Below are positions 10,654-22,300 of a stretch of 64,000 nucleotides of DNA, piece by piece. The stretch spans positions 1,008,805 through 1,072,804 of the forward strand of contig MU278354.1 of NCBI GenBank assembly GCA_022385755.1, written 5' to 3'. This stretch comes from Trametopsis cervina (Eukaryota > Basidiomycota > Agaricomycetes > Polyporales > Irpicaceae). The translations under genes and the position numbers were made by a program. Numbering within the stretch: position 1 is the first letter of the stretch; each line of letters begins with the position of its first letter. Under the pieces are notes generated by a model that was not told where the DNA came from, searched no databases, and was given only the letters and a program-made list of their open reading frames with translations.

Positions 10654-11439
10654 GCACGCACGACCCACATGATCCCATGTATCTGCAGCCGATATGGGAT
10701 GTGTCGAAAAGTGGCACAATGGGAGCACCGCATGCGAGCCTGCCTGAGAAAGCACGCGCTGTAGAGATGTTGGGATGTGATCTTCGTGTATTAAAGCGAA
10801 TAGAGAACGTGCTCGGGGCTCAGCGTACGTACAGATGTGCGGGCTGTAGGCAAGGCAAGGCGATTGTGACGTGAATGATGACACTTAAATCCAAACAGAC
10901 CGTGTTCGGTAGGAGCGCAAACGTCAGCACCTCGCATGCGCTCTACAGAGGCTGTAGGCTCGGAGACCTCCTTGGGAGAGGGCGGGCTGGGAGTGATCCC
11001 AGAGATGACGTGGGTCCGTCGTGACGGCAGTGAGACAACTGTGTATCATGTGTCTGCTTTGTACGCGTTCGCAGACGTTCCTACTTAAAAACATAGACCT
11101 GATACGCATTACCCTGCATGCACTGTTAGGGTATATTTAGGTCCAAGACGAGAAAGCTAAGCACTCCAAGCTCACCATGATATCCACGATCAGTAAGTGG
11201 GGGGCCTGATATGGTCACTTTGATGCAGTGGTCTCAATGCTATGAATAAGAAGAAAAATGAGAAGCTTGATGATTACATGACTATGTTGAACATGGCTGT
11301 GCAGGCGAAGTGAGACGAGTCGCCCACTCCTGCATTTGGTAGTTGTTTGCCTTTGTGGCGTTTTGAGCGCCAAGAGTATACAACGCTTGTCCGCTACTGG
11401 TTTGCAACGTCCAATATCTTAGGCACTGCGTAGAACACC
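10654..11439. other. Divergent intergenic region, alcohol oxidase / ARP5
   Basis: Upstream sequence for the minus-strand oxidase and the plus-strand ARP5. Short open frames exist in several directions but none shows a domain or plausible splice chain. No repeat or RNA gene seen. Confidence 0.45.
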
Positions 11440-14345
11440 ATGGCCGACGGCTATCCAGAAATTGTAAGAATCCCAGGCGCATTGCTACCGAACCTACCTG
11501 TACCCCAGTCTTACGATGACTGGCGCGGAAAAGACACACCTTTGGTCATAGACAACGGGTCAACCACTTTACGTTTCGGCTTCGCGACCTCGCCACAACC
11601 CATCACCGTCACAAATGTGGTCTCGAAGTTCCGTGAACGCAAACAAAACAAGCCTCTGCTATTGTTCGGAGACGCCATTGATGCCGAGAGTGGGGCGAGG
11701 TCTCAGGCTCGTACGCCTTGGGAGGGGGATGTCTTGTTGAATTTCGACGCATTGGTGAGTCACTTGGTGCACGAGATACCCCACGCATCCTTTGGACCGG
11801 AGAGTAACGGCGAAGTAACTAGTGATGTTGGGACCATAGGAGAATGCCTTGGACTATGCCTTCATCAACTTGGGGATCGACACTCCGTCCATTGAGCACC
11901 CGGTTATCATGACGGAACGTCTATGCACCCCCTTGCATTCGAGATCCCGTAAGCAACGCGCCTTTATGTGCATGAACCCATACTCAGAACCAAGCCCTTA
12001 GTAACGTCTGAGCTGATGTTTGAACTATACTCGGTTCCCTCTCTAACATATGCTGTGGACTCAATCATGTCGTTCTATCACAATAATCTCCCTTCTCCAC
12101 CCATCCCATTTACCGCGGATGGAATATCTGTTTCTTTCAATACGGCATCGACATCTGTTATCCCAATACTCAATGGCAAGGGGCTAATGAGTCATGCGAA
12201 ACGGTGGGACAGCCCGTCTTTCTTTCAAGCTGAATGTTACTAAACGTGGCGTTAGCATTCCTTGGGGAGCTACCCAGGCTAGTGACTACCTTTTGAAACT
12301 CATGCAGCTTAAATACCCCACTTTCCCAACTCGCATGTCAGTCGCACAAACAAGTGTAAGTCGTTACAGCATAACTCTCAATGCAACGTTGCTCAAAGTC
12401 TTTCAGTGGCTGCTGCAAAATAAATGCGAGTTTGCAACAGACTATCCAGAGTTAATCCGATCCATGAACGACCCACTCAATATCAAATCCCGTCAAATCG
12501 TCGTCCAATTCCCGTTCAATGCTCCTACGAATGAGGAGAAGACGGAGGAAGACCTAGCACGTATGGCAGAAAGACGGAGAGAACAGGGAAAGAAGTTGCA
12601 GGAGATTGCAGCGAAGGCGCGTCAGGAGAAGGCGAGTCGAATTCGTTCTCCCTCCGCTCGGCAAGCATCCTTACGCCCGCAATACAGCTGTTGCAAAAGG
12701 AGACGGACTTGCAGTACCTGACTAACCTGAGAGAGAAACGTGATGAGGAGAACAAGAAAGAGTGGGCTGTAAGTTTGCTGTAATCCTTGCGTTGTCCTCG
12801 TCTTAGGATGATCATTAGGCGACCTTGAGGGAAGAGGGTTTTGATAACGATGCTGCTCTGGATGCTGCCATCAAGAAACTGGAAGGTGATCTGAAGAGAG
12901 GGCGGAAGAAGGATGTTGACGGAGAAGAGATGGAGGTACGAATAAGCTCCATCCTTTGTGCACGCGCATACTGACCTGCGCAGGAGGAGCTCCCGTCTTT
13001 CCCTTTGATTGATGTCCCTGATGCAGAGGTATGCGACAAAAACAAAATACCGCTATCGCTACCAGATCTGATGAGCTTTGCAGCTTGACGAGGAGCAGCT
13101 GAAAGAGAAAAAGAAACAGAAATTAATGAAAGCCGGCTGGGATGCGCGTGAACGGGCACGCAAAGAGAAGGAACGTGAACGTGAAGAACGGGAAGCTGGG
13201 GAGAAGCGTGAAGAGGAAGAAAGAAATCAGGACTTGCGGGGGTGGTCGACCAGGTTAAAGAAACAACACGAGGTACGCAGGTATAATCAATATCGCAGGA
13301 TAAATGGGCTAATGCTCGAATGTATCCAGACATTGATGACGAAGATCAAAGACCGCGCCCGCAGGAAAGCTGCTCTAAGTGATCGAAAAAGTGCTGCGGC
13401 ACAGGCTAGGATGAAGAACATTGCAAACCTTGCCGCAGACGAGCGAGTGCCAAAGAAGAGGCGCAAGGCCGGAGGCGGTGAGTATAATTATCTTCCCCCG
13501 AGGGAGCCAGCCTAATGCACTGGACGTCAGAGGACATGTTCGGAGCGGATGATGCAGATTGGGCAATTTATCGCAAGATCGTAGGTTTTCTTGCCAGCTT
13601 ACTGTATCTCTTTCCTCATTTATCCCGCAGAACACAGCTGCCGAGTCATCGGACGAAGAAGAAGACTTGCTGAATCTCCAAGCCGTTGAGCAGAAACTAC
13701 TGATGCACGACCCCACCTTTACAGAGGAACATACACATGCGTCGTTGACATCTCAGCGCTCTGCTTTGATGTCTGCATTCCGCCCACAATACGACGAGGG
13801 GGATGCTGAAGGAAAGTTCTTACCTAATATTCAATGTTCTACAATCCTGATAATAGGTACAGGAAAATCGCGTATCCATCTCAGCATCGAACGCTGGCGT
13901 GTGTGTGAAGCGTGGTTCTCTCCCGGGATGGCTGGGGTTGACTCGGCTGGCCTTGGTGAGGTCTTGCAGAGCATATTGTCGAGATTTTCCGACGCGGAGA
14001 AGGGTAGGATTGTTAAGGTCTGCTCTCCGCTGCAACTCCTCTCTGTCTGTGCTGAAGGATACTCATCTCCCGCAGAACGTTTTCGTGACGGGTGGCCCAT
14101 CCCAATTACCCGGCCTAATCCCACGATTGCACGCTTCATTGCGACCGATCTTGCCTCCTGACATGCCGCTGGAGATAACTCGGGCTACGGACCCTTTCAA
14201 TGACGCGTGGAGAGGCATGGCAGAGTTTGCTCAGACGGAGGAGTTCGCGAATGTCGGAGTCACCAAGGCTCAATACGAGGAGTGGGGAGGCGAGAGGATC
14301 AAGCGATGGTGGGGCGGTAACTGGAATTGGACTGGGTCAACTTAA
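11440..14345 (+). CDS. ARP5: Actin-related protein 5 (INO80 chromatin-remodelling complex)
   Basis: Arp5 is an actin-fold subunit of the INO80 nucleosome remodeller and acts in the nucleus. Actin phosphate-binding motif 1 is LVIDNGSTTLRFGF near residue 30. Spliced exons then give ALDYAFINLGID and HPVIMTERLCTP, followed by SELMFELYSVPSLTYAVDS. FTADGISVSFNT is followed by ATQASDYLLKLM. A highly charged Lys/Glu/Arg coiled-coil stretch at about 12520-13440 is the Arp5-specific insertion that separates the two actin halves; it is split by small introns. The actin fold resumes with IHLSIERWRVCEAWFSPGMAG. NVFVTGGPSQLPGLIPRL follows, and the C-terminus is RIKRWWGGNWNW. Roughly a dozen exons. Convergent with the SEC4 gene, whose stop is 180 bp away. 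Confidence 0.92.
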
Positions 14346-14525
14346 CGGCCCAAAGTCAGATATGTTCTTGAGGAGCGATTTACTTGTGTTGGTAATGTAA
14401 CATGATGTGGTTGGCATACATAAAAGGGGCCAATCCAGGCAGACGTAAGATAACAACATGAGCGATATGCATTACAGACGAGAGAAATGAGAATATGTAT
14501 GTATGTCCACAGTACACAAATACCA

Positions 14526-15433
14526 TTAGCAGCATCCACCTGCAGGCTGTGCAGCAGGTCGGTTGACCTTGACTGAATCTGAGGTTGCAGAGCCCCCTGC
14601 TGCATTGGATCCAGCTGCGTCGACCTGTGAGTCGATCAATCGCGTCTTGATATCTCTGCATTTCGATCAATAAGTGAAAGCTAGCATTAATATAACGAAC
14701 GTGAGCGCACCTTGCCAGTGTGAAGAACGCCTCTTCTACACCTTCGTTCACCTTAGCGGAGGTTTCCATAAATCTCACACCGAGTTCTTCCGCAAGTTCT
14801 CTACCCTGCTCTTCCGTCACTGCACGCTTGTCGGTCCAATCTGACTTGTTGCCTATGAGAATCTTGTTGACGCCTTCTGAAGCGTGTTGTTCGATATTGG
14901 CATGCCATGTTCTGATGTCTATAAGTAGTGTGAGCAGGACGAATCATGAGGTAATGTTTGTTACGAACTGTTGAACGAACGCTCGTCCGTTACGTCGTAG
15001 ACGAGCAGAATGCCCATGGCGCCGCGGTAATACGCGTTGGTAATCGTTCTGAATCGTTCCTGACCAGCAGTGTCCCACTGTGAAAGTGGTGTCAGACCAA
15101 GTTCAAGAGCGCTTCGCGCTCCATAGGACTCTTATAACCACGCACAATTTGCAGCTTGATGCGCTTCCCGTCCAGTTCAATTGTGCGAATCTTGAAGTCA
15201 ATACCGATAGTGGTGATAAATGATGGTGTCCAGGCATCATCACAGAAGCGCAGCAACAGACACGACTTTCCGACACCTGAATCTCTGTATGAGCCATCTA
15301 TAACAGCAAGAATTCAGAGCCGGAGGTTACCTGAGTCGCCAATAAGCAGGAGCTAGGAAGTAGGGTGAATAACGACCAGAACGAAGAGGACTATGCCTAC
15401 CTTGATCAAGAAGTCGTAGTGAGCGGGCGGCAT
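14526..15433 (-). CDS. SEC4: Rab GTPase of the Sec4/Rab8/Ypt2 group
   Basis: Small GTPase that directs post-Golgi secretory vesicles to the plasma membrane and exocyst. It starts at 15433 with [11 protein letters not shown], then a short exon encoding LLLIGDSG, completed to [11 protein letters not shown] (P-loop). Next come [17 protein letters not shown] (switch I, Sec4/Rab8 signature), WDTAGQERF (switch II) and [17 protein letters not shown]. Guanine-base contacts are GNKSD and ETSAK. The hypervariable tail ends in GGCC, a double-Cys geranylgeranylation site, encoded by the last exon ending at 14526. About 206 residues, normal for the family. At least six introns, some very close together near the 5' end. 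Assignment to Sec4/Rab8 rather than Ypt1/Rab1 rests on the effector region and DIKTRLID tail, from memory. Confidence 0.92.
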
Positions 15434-15935
15434 GTCTGTCTCAGCTACCAATCAGTACTAATTCTTGCCATCTGAAAGGCATCCGCACTTATTACAGTTC
15501 CAGAAATAACGACGACGGGGAGAGAAGCAAAGGAGTAAGATACAACGGTTCCAAGTTGTGAGGTGAGGGAGGTAGAGTAACGACAGATATGACAGGAGGG
15601 GTCGGGTCGTCCGGGCCACGTGGGAATCACGAGCTGGACCAAACCGGTGCGTAACATCATGGTGTGACATGCCTATCTGTTTTTCGATGTATTGACAGGA
15701 TTTGTGAGGTTTCGTGTCTGTGCAAACTAAGAATATAATCGACAACGGTAATACAAAAAGGCTATTAAGCAGAGCGGTCACGACAGCCGCAGCGCGCAAG
15801 ACGAAGATCGAGAAGCCAACGCTTGTCACCTGCCGTCGAAGGGTACATGTATATGTCGCTATGAGAATAATGCCGGGAGATCACAGTCTACGACGTTTCA
15901 TTGCGCTCTCGCATCTTGCCGGAACAACAGCAACC
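15434..15935. other. Spacer between SEC4 and ABC transporter
   Basis: Upstream region of the minus-strand SEC4 and 3' flank of the minus-strand ABC gene. No gene or repeat recognised. Confidence 0.45.
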
Positions 15936-18679
15936 CTATAGGAATGCTTGAGCTTGCAAGTTCCAGATACGAGCGTAGTCTCCATCTTTCTTGAGGAGTT
16001 CATGATGTGTTCCACTCTCCAGTATCATTGACTCGTTCATGTACCTATCGTCACCGGCTGCATTAGCAGGGAAAATAAGATCTATAACCCTGCACTCACA
16101 GGATAAGGTCCGCGTGGCGAGTGAGGTTTCCGAAACGATGCGAAGAGAAGATCATGGTTTTATTGCCGCGCAGATCCCGCAGGCGGCGGAAAAGATCTAT
16201 AAGCGAACGTTCAATGCTCTGCAATACTTCGACGGTTAAACCACGTCTGCTCACCATGTTCTGCTGTAGGGTCCAAAGAAGCGCTAGGCTCGTCAAATAG
16301 CAGGAGCCCGACTCTGTCATCCTCGGAGATGACGGAACGCATGAACATACGCGATCTATGAAATGAGGTCAATAAGATGTGCCCCCATGGGCAAAGAAGA
16401 CATACACTGCCAATCGTTGCATTTGCCCTCCGCTCAAATTCGTCGTATTCCCGTCCATTCCCCCAGCGGAACGCACTGACTGGTAATCTACTGGTCTGCC
16501 GAAGAGAGTTGTTGTACCTTCAGGTAGACTACTGTAGAAGTCTTTCACAGGTCTGTTCAGATAAGTCCCGAACCCTTCGGGGAGTTTATCTATGAACGCC
16601 TCTGATCCGCCCAACTGGGCAGCATGACGGATTTTGTCTTCGTCATGTGCGCAAGTAGGGTCGCCTAAGGCGATATTATCACGTATCTGAGATATATGCT
16701 AGTCAGCATGATACGCGAAGTGCAGAAAAGTAGTATGATATCTTACTGATAAGGGGAAGTGTGTAAAGTCTTGGAAAAGTACAGACATAGCATTCCTGAG
16801 ATCAACCAGTTTGAGTGTGCGGATGTCCTTGCCGTCTAGCAGGATCTGTCCCTGCTGCGGGTCATATAAACGGACACAGAGCTTAAGAATTGTGCTTTTG
16901 CCCGATCCATTCGATCCGACGATTACCTATGTGGAAATGTTAATGTCAGCTAATATGTCTGGAAGTGAGCCTTACGCATAGTTGGCCAGAATCTAATTTG
17001 AATGAAATATTTCTTAAAGCATAATCGCTACCACCAGGGTAGGTAAATGAGACGTTTCTATTGTACAGTGATCGTCAGTCCATCGAACGATCAAAAGACA
17101 ACAAATACAAATTACCGGAATTCCAAAGATATGCCTGACTTGACCGAATTCTGATTTTCAGGGAAGGGTATAGTGCCATCGGGTATTTTATTAGGTATAT
17201 TCGTGATTTCGTATAGTTTGCGTATCGTAGAGAGCTGGTCTGCTATAGAGCCTGTTTGTTCGACGAAGCGATAGAACATCCAAGATAGATTAGACGCGTT
17301 TTCTCGTATAAGGCCTAGTGAGGCCATGGAAACCGGTATCGATGCGGGACGCTGGATGGCACGGAGGGCGAATGTAATCTATGGTAACGGTCAGCGGAAG
17401 TTACAGTGGATGCATGAGCCTATCACCTGAGGCAGATTTTTGATGACGTCCTGTACGAATAAGGTGGGTTTGAAGATAGAGGGGTTATTATTGTAGTCTC
17501 TGACGGTGTTCCAGAACCCGTCGACATGGTCTCCGATTCTGGACATCGCTTCGTCGAACACTACAATGAAATTCTCAGATGATAGTACCTCACGAAGACG
17601 TAGATGCGTACTAAATGTTACGAATTCAGCCATGTTCCCGGCAACGAATTCTTGCCTGTGTTCAGGGAAGGACACAACGCGCTTGAGACCCTCCATTCGA
17701 ATGTAATTCTCATTTTTACTCGTGGCTGCCCAGACTAATGAATGATGTCAAAACACGTTCAGAAGAAAGAGTGACGATATATTTACCTCCGGTACCGTTA
17801 AAGGACAGGAACCCCCACTGGAATTGATTGGTGACAACAGGGATAATGCTCAAGATGGCCAATAACGGACCATCCGGCTGATTTCTAAGGACCCCAGCCA
17901 ACACGACCATCTGAGAGAGCACCTTGATGGCAACGTTTCCTAACCCCGTGACCATCTGCACCGTCTGCCAAGCCACAGTCGAGTGACCACCATCCGAGGA
18001 GATAGAGTCCAGCTGCCTCTGCACGGCTGGATCGTCGAAAGTCGGGACGTCTAGACGTGCTCTAGCACGGAAGATATGGGTACTATAGTGGTGCTTGATG
18101 CGATTCTGTAATGGACGCTGCGTGCGGGCTTTGAGAACTCCAAGTATGCGTTCCGCTACATTACATGCAGCGCCGCCGAGGGTCACTTGCAAGAGTAGCG
18201 TTTTATCAACCGAGCGCTTTTCAACTGCGATTTCCACCTGTAGAACGTGTCATGTATTGGTTTTGAGAACGGAATACCAACGTACAATAGTCAACATTTG
18301 GCCCTTGTACCTGTAAAAGAAGTGGCACGTTCATACACCGTAGTAAATACGAAGAGAATGGAACGTACCAGAGAGATATAGCAGGAATAAAGGAGCGTGC
18401 TAATGTCAACACGATATAATATGCCAACAATAGCCAGCAACTCCGTATGCTCCCAATGTCCTTCAGCATCATCCACAGATATGGCAAACTCTGTCTGAGT
18501 GCAAGAAATCGCTCCAGTCGGGACGACCCAGGAATATTTGCAAGCTCAGGTTCCTTCTCTTCGTATAAGTCCCATACGCCGAGCTTCGTGTGTTTCACTT
18601 GTGTAGCATCTTCCGGATTGAAGACTCCCTTCCGGGATGTGATTCGGGTACGTTTGCCTCTCATGCGTGCAGATAGCAT
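15936..18679 (-). CDS. ABC half-transporter (one membrane domain plus one ATP-binding domain)
   Basis: Predicted membrane exporter with an N-terminal six-helix-type domain and C-terminal nucleotide-binding domain. Visible membrane segments include [20 protein letters not shown], ending with an intron, and [19 protein letters not shown]-binding motifs after splicing are GSNGSGKST (Walker A), [12 protein letters not shown] (Q-loop), NLSGGQMQR (signature), [13 protein letters not shown] (Walker B, D-loop) and [10 protein letters not shown] (H-loop). Between the Q-loop and signature lies a longer linker than usual ([18 protein letters not shown] onward). An intron from the GTGAGC after AEH to ..TTATAG restores AEHDLF; reading straight through hits stops. 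The protein ends NLQAQAF at 15936. Substrate unknown. The gene may be duplicated as a half-size protein that dimerises. Start at 18679 is the first Met of a long open exon. Confidence 0.85.
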
Positions 18680-19313
18680 AGCTGGGTGTATTCGATTAGT
18701 AGGTACTGAGGTAGCACGGGTATAAAGTGATGTCTTGGACTATCCGTCTCTCCGTAGGTCTATGAGAGCTCTTGTGAGTCATGAAACTGCCAAAAGCGTG
18801 GCTAGTCCGAGTCAATGCTGAGCAGCGATACCACACCGCAGCACTCAGCTTTGATGAGACGCAGCAGTTGATGAAAGAGTAGCCTGAGTGTATTAGATTG
18901 AGAACGCAGGAGCTGAGCACTGCGCAACCCGATGTGGCTGAGGATAGCTTGCTCATTGCTCAAACTTGGAGTGACGTGCAATTGAATGTGGTCCGCTCGG
19001 GCCGGTGCATTGTGGAAATGATATTGTTTCAGCTTTCGAGTAACGAATACGGCATTGTGCATTATGTGATCTTCGGAAACAATAGCATACACAATCTTGG
19101 ATGGTAGCATAGAGTGCTAGTAAGCTGCATACAAAGTATACTTATCTAAGAGCATTTCCCCACGGTGACCTTCAGCATGCCAGCTTGACGCGCTCAACCT
19201 ATTTCCTCAATTCGCTCGTCGCCTCCGACGACGGACACCTTAATTTTCTAACTACCTATACCCGTCGTCGACACTGGCACCGTCGACTTCTGTCGCGTTC
19301 CTAGAGTCCTGAC
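18680..19313. promoter_or_regulatory. Divergent promoter region, ABC transporter / coiled-coil gene
   Basis: 634 bp between two divergent start codons. The last 100 bases before 19314 are pyrimidine-rich, a common fungal leader feature. No TATA element stands out and no gene is recognised. Confidence 0.45.
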
Positions 19314-22300
19314 ATGGCGGCAACTCACTCTCGCCAACTCTCGCGCCTGCAGATACCACCTTCCTCAGGCCAGCAGCAACCCTTCATTTATGGCGACAAC
19401 GCGCCGCTGTTTTCTCCTAGTCTTCCGACAGCAATTCAGGTCGGCGCGCACAACGGTTTCCCCATGCCACATCCCCAGCACCCAATGCACACTCCTATGC
19501 AGGCTAACTTCTTTCCACGCCCTCCACCCAATGCTCCTGGTCGGCCGTCAATGCATCGAGCACATCCCAGCGTAGTTCAGCTTGCTGCTGCAGGTATTCT
19601 ACCTCCGCACGGCATGCCAATAACTCCCCTCGGGCAAGTCGGGTTTCCAGCTCCCATGCTTCCCCCGCCCTTCATCCCGAAGAGCAAGAGGACGCAGAGT
19701 GTCAGCACAGGAGGACCCCCAAAGGCAGTTTTAGGCGGTCCACAACGGAAAGTAAGCCCATTACCGGCTGCGGCCGTTGTTGCGGCCCCTGCTGTCCCTG
19801 CCGTGAAAGTAAAGAAAGTTGTGGTCAATCTTCCGAAAGAGATTATCCAGGAGGGCGAGGAACAAGGGACGCGCATGCCATGGGGGCGCACGCCGATACC
19901 TGCCTCTCAGCTTCCTGCTCAGCCTCTTGTTCCCGCAGTTGCACTTACAACCATCGAGGCCTATCCGCCCGACGCGTGGAGACATCATATCCCTCCGACA
20001 GTGGACGTGTTCCTTCCCGGAAAGGTGACACGATTCTCTCATTACATATGCGACTATACTAATGGTATGAACGTGCGGACCAGTCTGCATGGCAAGGCAT
20101 AAAACAGAAAGCTATAGAGGAGAAATTAGAGAGGCTTGGTGTTGAGAGGGGATCTGGCAATGGGTTGCCCCAGATTCACGCTCCTCATGCGAGAGCCGCT
20201 TCAGTCAGTTAAAGTGGCCCACCTCGCCGGACAGTTACTCACGTTATATACAGATATCATCACCAGCAGATCCAGCTCTCCTCTATTTCAAACTGAACAA
20301 GTTACAGCAATCGCAAAATGCGTCGGCCAGCGGTTCCCTCGCACCCTCCCCTCAATTACCATTCGCATCTTCACCCTCCCCAGGAGGTCTACCACCCCGC
20401 CTCCAAAACCGACATGGTCATAGTATGTCCCTCGCACAGGCACCGTCTGTTTATAATCCTGCCGCCGCCTTCAATCCATTTGGACCCTCGGCTACCCTTG
20501 GTTCCGATCAAATCATACCGCGCAGGTCACCGGGACTTCCCACAATCACAGCGACGTCGGAAGATGCTCCTCTGCATGCACCTCAAGGCCGTATCCCCAC
20601 AAATATATCATCTCTGGCTCCCCCTACGTCCTCATCACGACCCGAGAGCCGACCGGACTTTAGTCGCGGCTTCGGTCTGGATATTACCGCAGAGGAGGAA
20701 GAGCCCCCAGAAGAACCGCCTACAGCTACAGCAGAAGTCTTACCAGGCGATGAAGAGGAAGCAAACGAAGTTGACGAAGCTGAGATCGACGTGAGCGTAG
20801 ATATGACCGTTGACGATCCTGATGAGTTCGCCCAAGACGACGCCAGTACAGTGGCACAAAGCCGTATTCATTCGAGGCACGTGTCCAAGTTATCGGCAGC
20901 TTTATCATTACGTTCCGTGGGTCGCATGGACGACGCAGTTCTTCTGCAAACTCCCGGGGCTTCGAACTTAATTCCGGTGCTCGATGCAGGCCCAGACGCC
21001 GAAACCGAAGATGTGGATGTAGATGCCGTGGAAGAGTGGACAGGGTCGGAGGATTTAAGAGATACGGATGATGAGGTGCGCACACTATCTCTTGAGCCGT
21101 TACTCGTTCGCTGATGAAAGCTTCATTGTCCTCTTCAGAGTATCGGTGAATGGTCGAATCCCTCTGATGAAGAAAGAGCTAGGCAGAATCGTCTCCAGCG
21201 TCGTATATTGCGGCGAGCTCAGAAGACTCACCAAGACCCAGAAGCTCCCAGGCGGCTTCCCAAATTCCCCCAGCCCCCTCAATCGACATTTGCTACTGAG
21301 GCTAACCCAGACGACGACGTTATCTCAAACCCAAGCGACGAAGAGCACCACGATCTGCGGGATCACTTCATGTCGTTCCAGAAGCGAACACACTTCTCCA
21401 GGCCGGGATCAAATCACAGCGGATTAGGACGTCCTCTTCCACCTCTTCCTCATTCACGCAGCAGTTCGGCTCATTTCTCTTATCACGACCCAGCCTTGGC
21501 ACACTCCCGAGAGGGCTCCGACCAGTTCACTCCCGGAGGTCTTCATCCCCGACCTCGTACCGAGACTCTCAATCCGCTTGCCAAGCCGTTTGTCTTTGGC
21601 GGTAGTCCAACTGTCCTCAAGGCTCTCGCACCACCTCAAGCACCACCTGCACCGGCTGCTGCACCAGTAGAAACAACTCTGGCAGCACCGGTGTCAGCTC
21701 CTGTTGCTCATGCACGAGCCCTGTCGCTGGGTAAACCCCTCAATGTGGCCGCTCCTGAGTTTAAGCCGGGAGGGTTCACATTCAAGCCACCACCGGGTGT
21801 GCCGCAGTTGTCTTTCTCGCCTGCGGAAGCTACAACAGCACGTCCCTTGCCTGAGCCCCCGCTCGCTACCTCATCACCCGTTCGTGCGTCTCAGGGTAGG
21901 GAAAAGAGGCAGCGTCGTAGCTCCACTACGTCGCTGGTGGATGAAGAGGAAGTGGATGAGGGGAATGATACCATGGCTTCTTTCAAGTTCCCGCCGTCGT
22001 CCCTAATCGCAGATGAAGTGAAACAAATGAGGCATTCAGCTCCTGCGAGCCCTCCAACCGAACTGGAGGCCGTCAATAACCCTGTTAACGCCTTCACGTT
22101 CTCTGGTTTCTCATCGAACATGGCCTACTCCGAAACCGAGCAAATACCAGACAATGTTGTTGCACAAGGCCCCGCAATCGGTAGTGAAACGCAGGCAGCC
22201 GATCTTGACCCTGGATCCTCGAGAGAGCTACCGTTCCCTCCGGCTTCCAAGCCCAAACGCGCACCTATTCCGCTGGATTTCAAGCACCCGGTATCTACGA

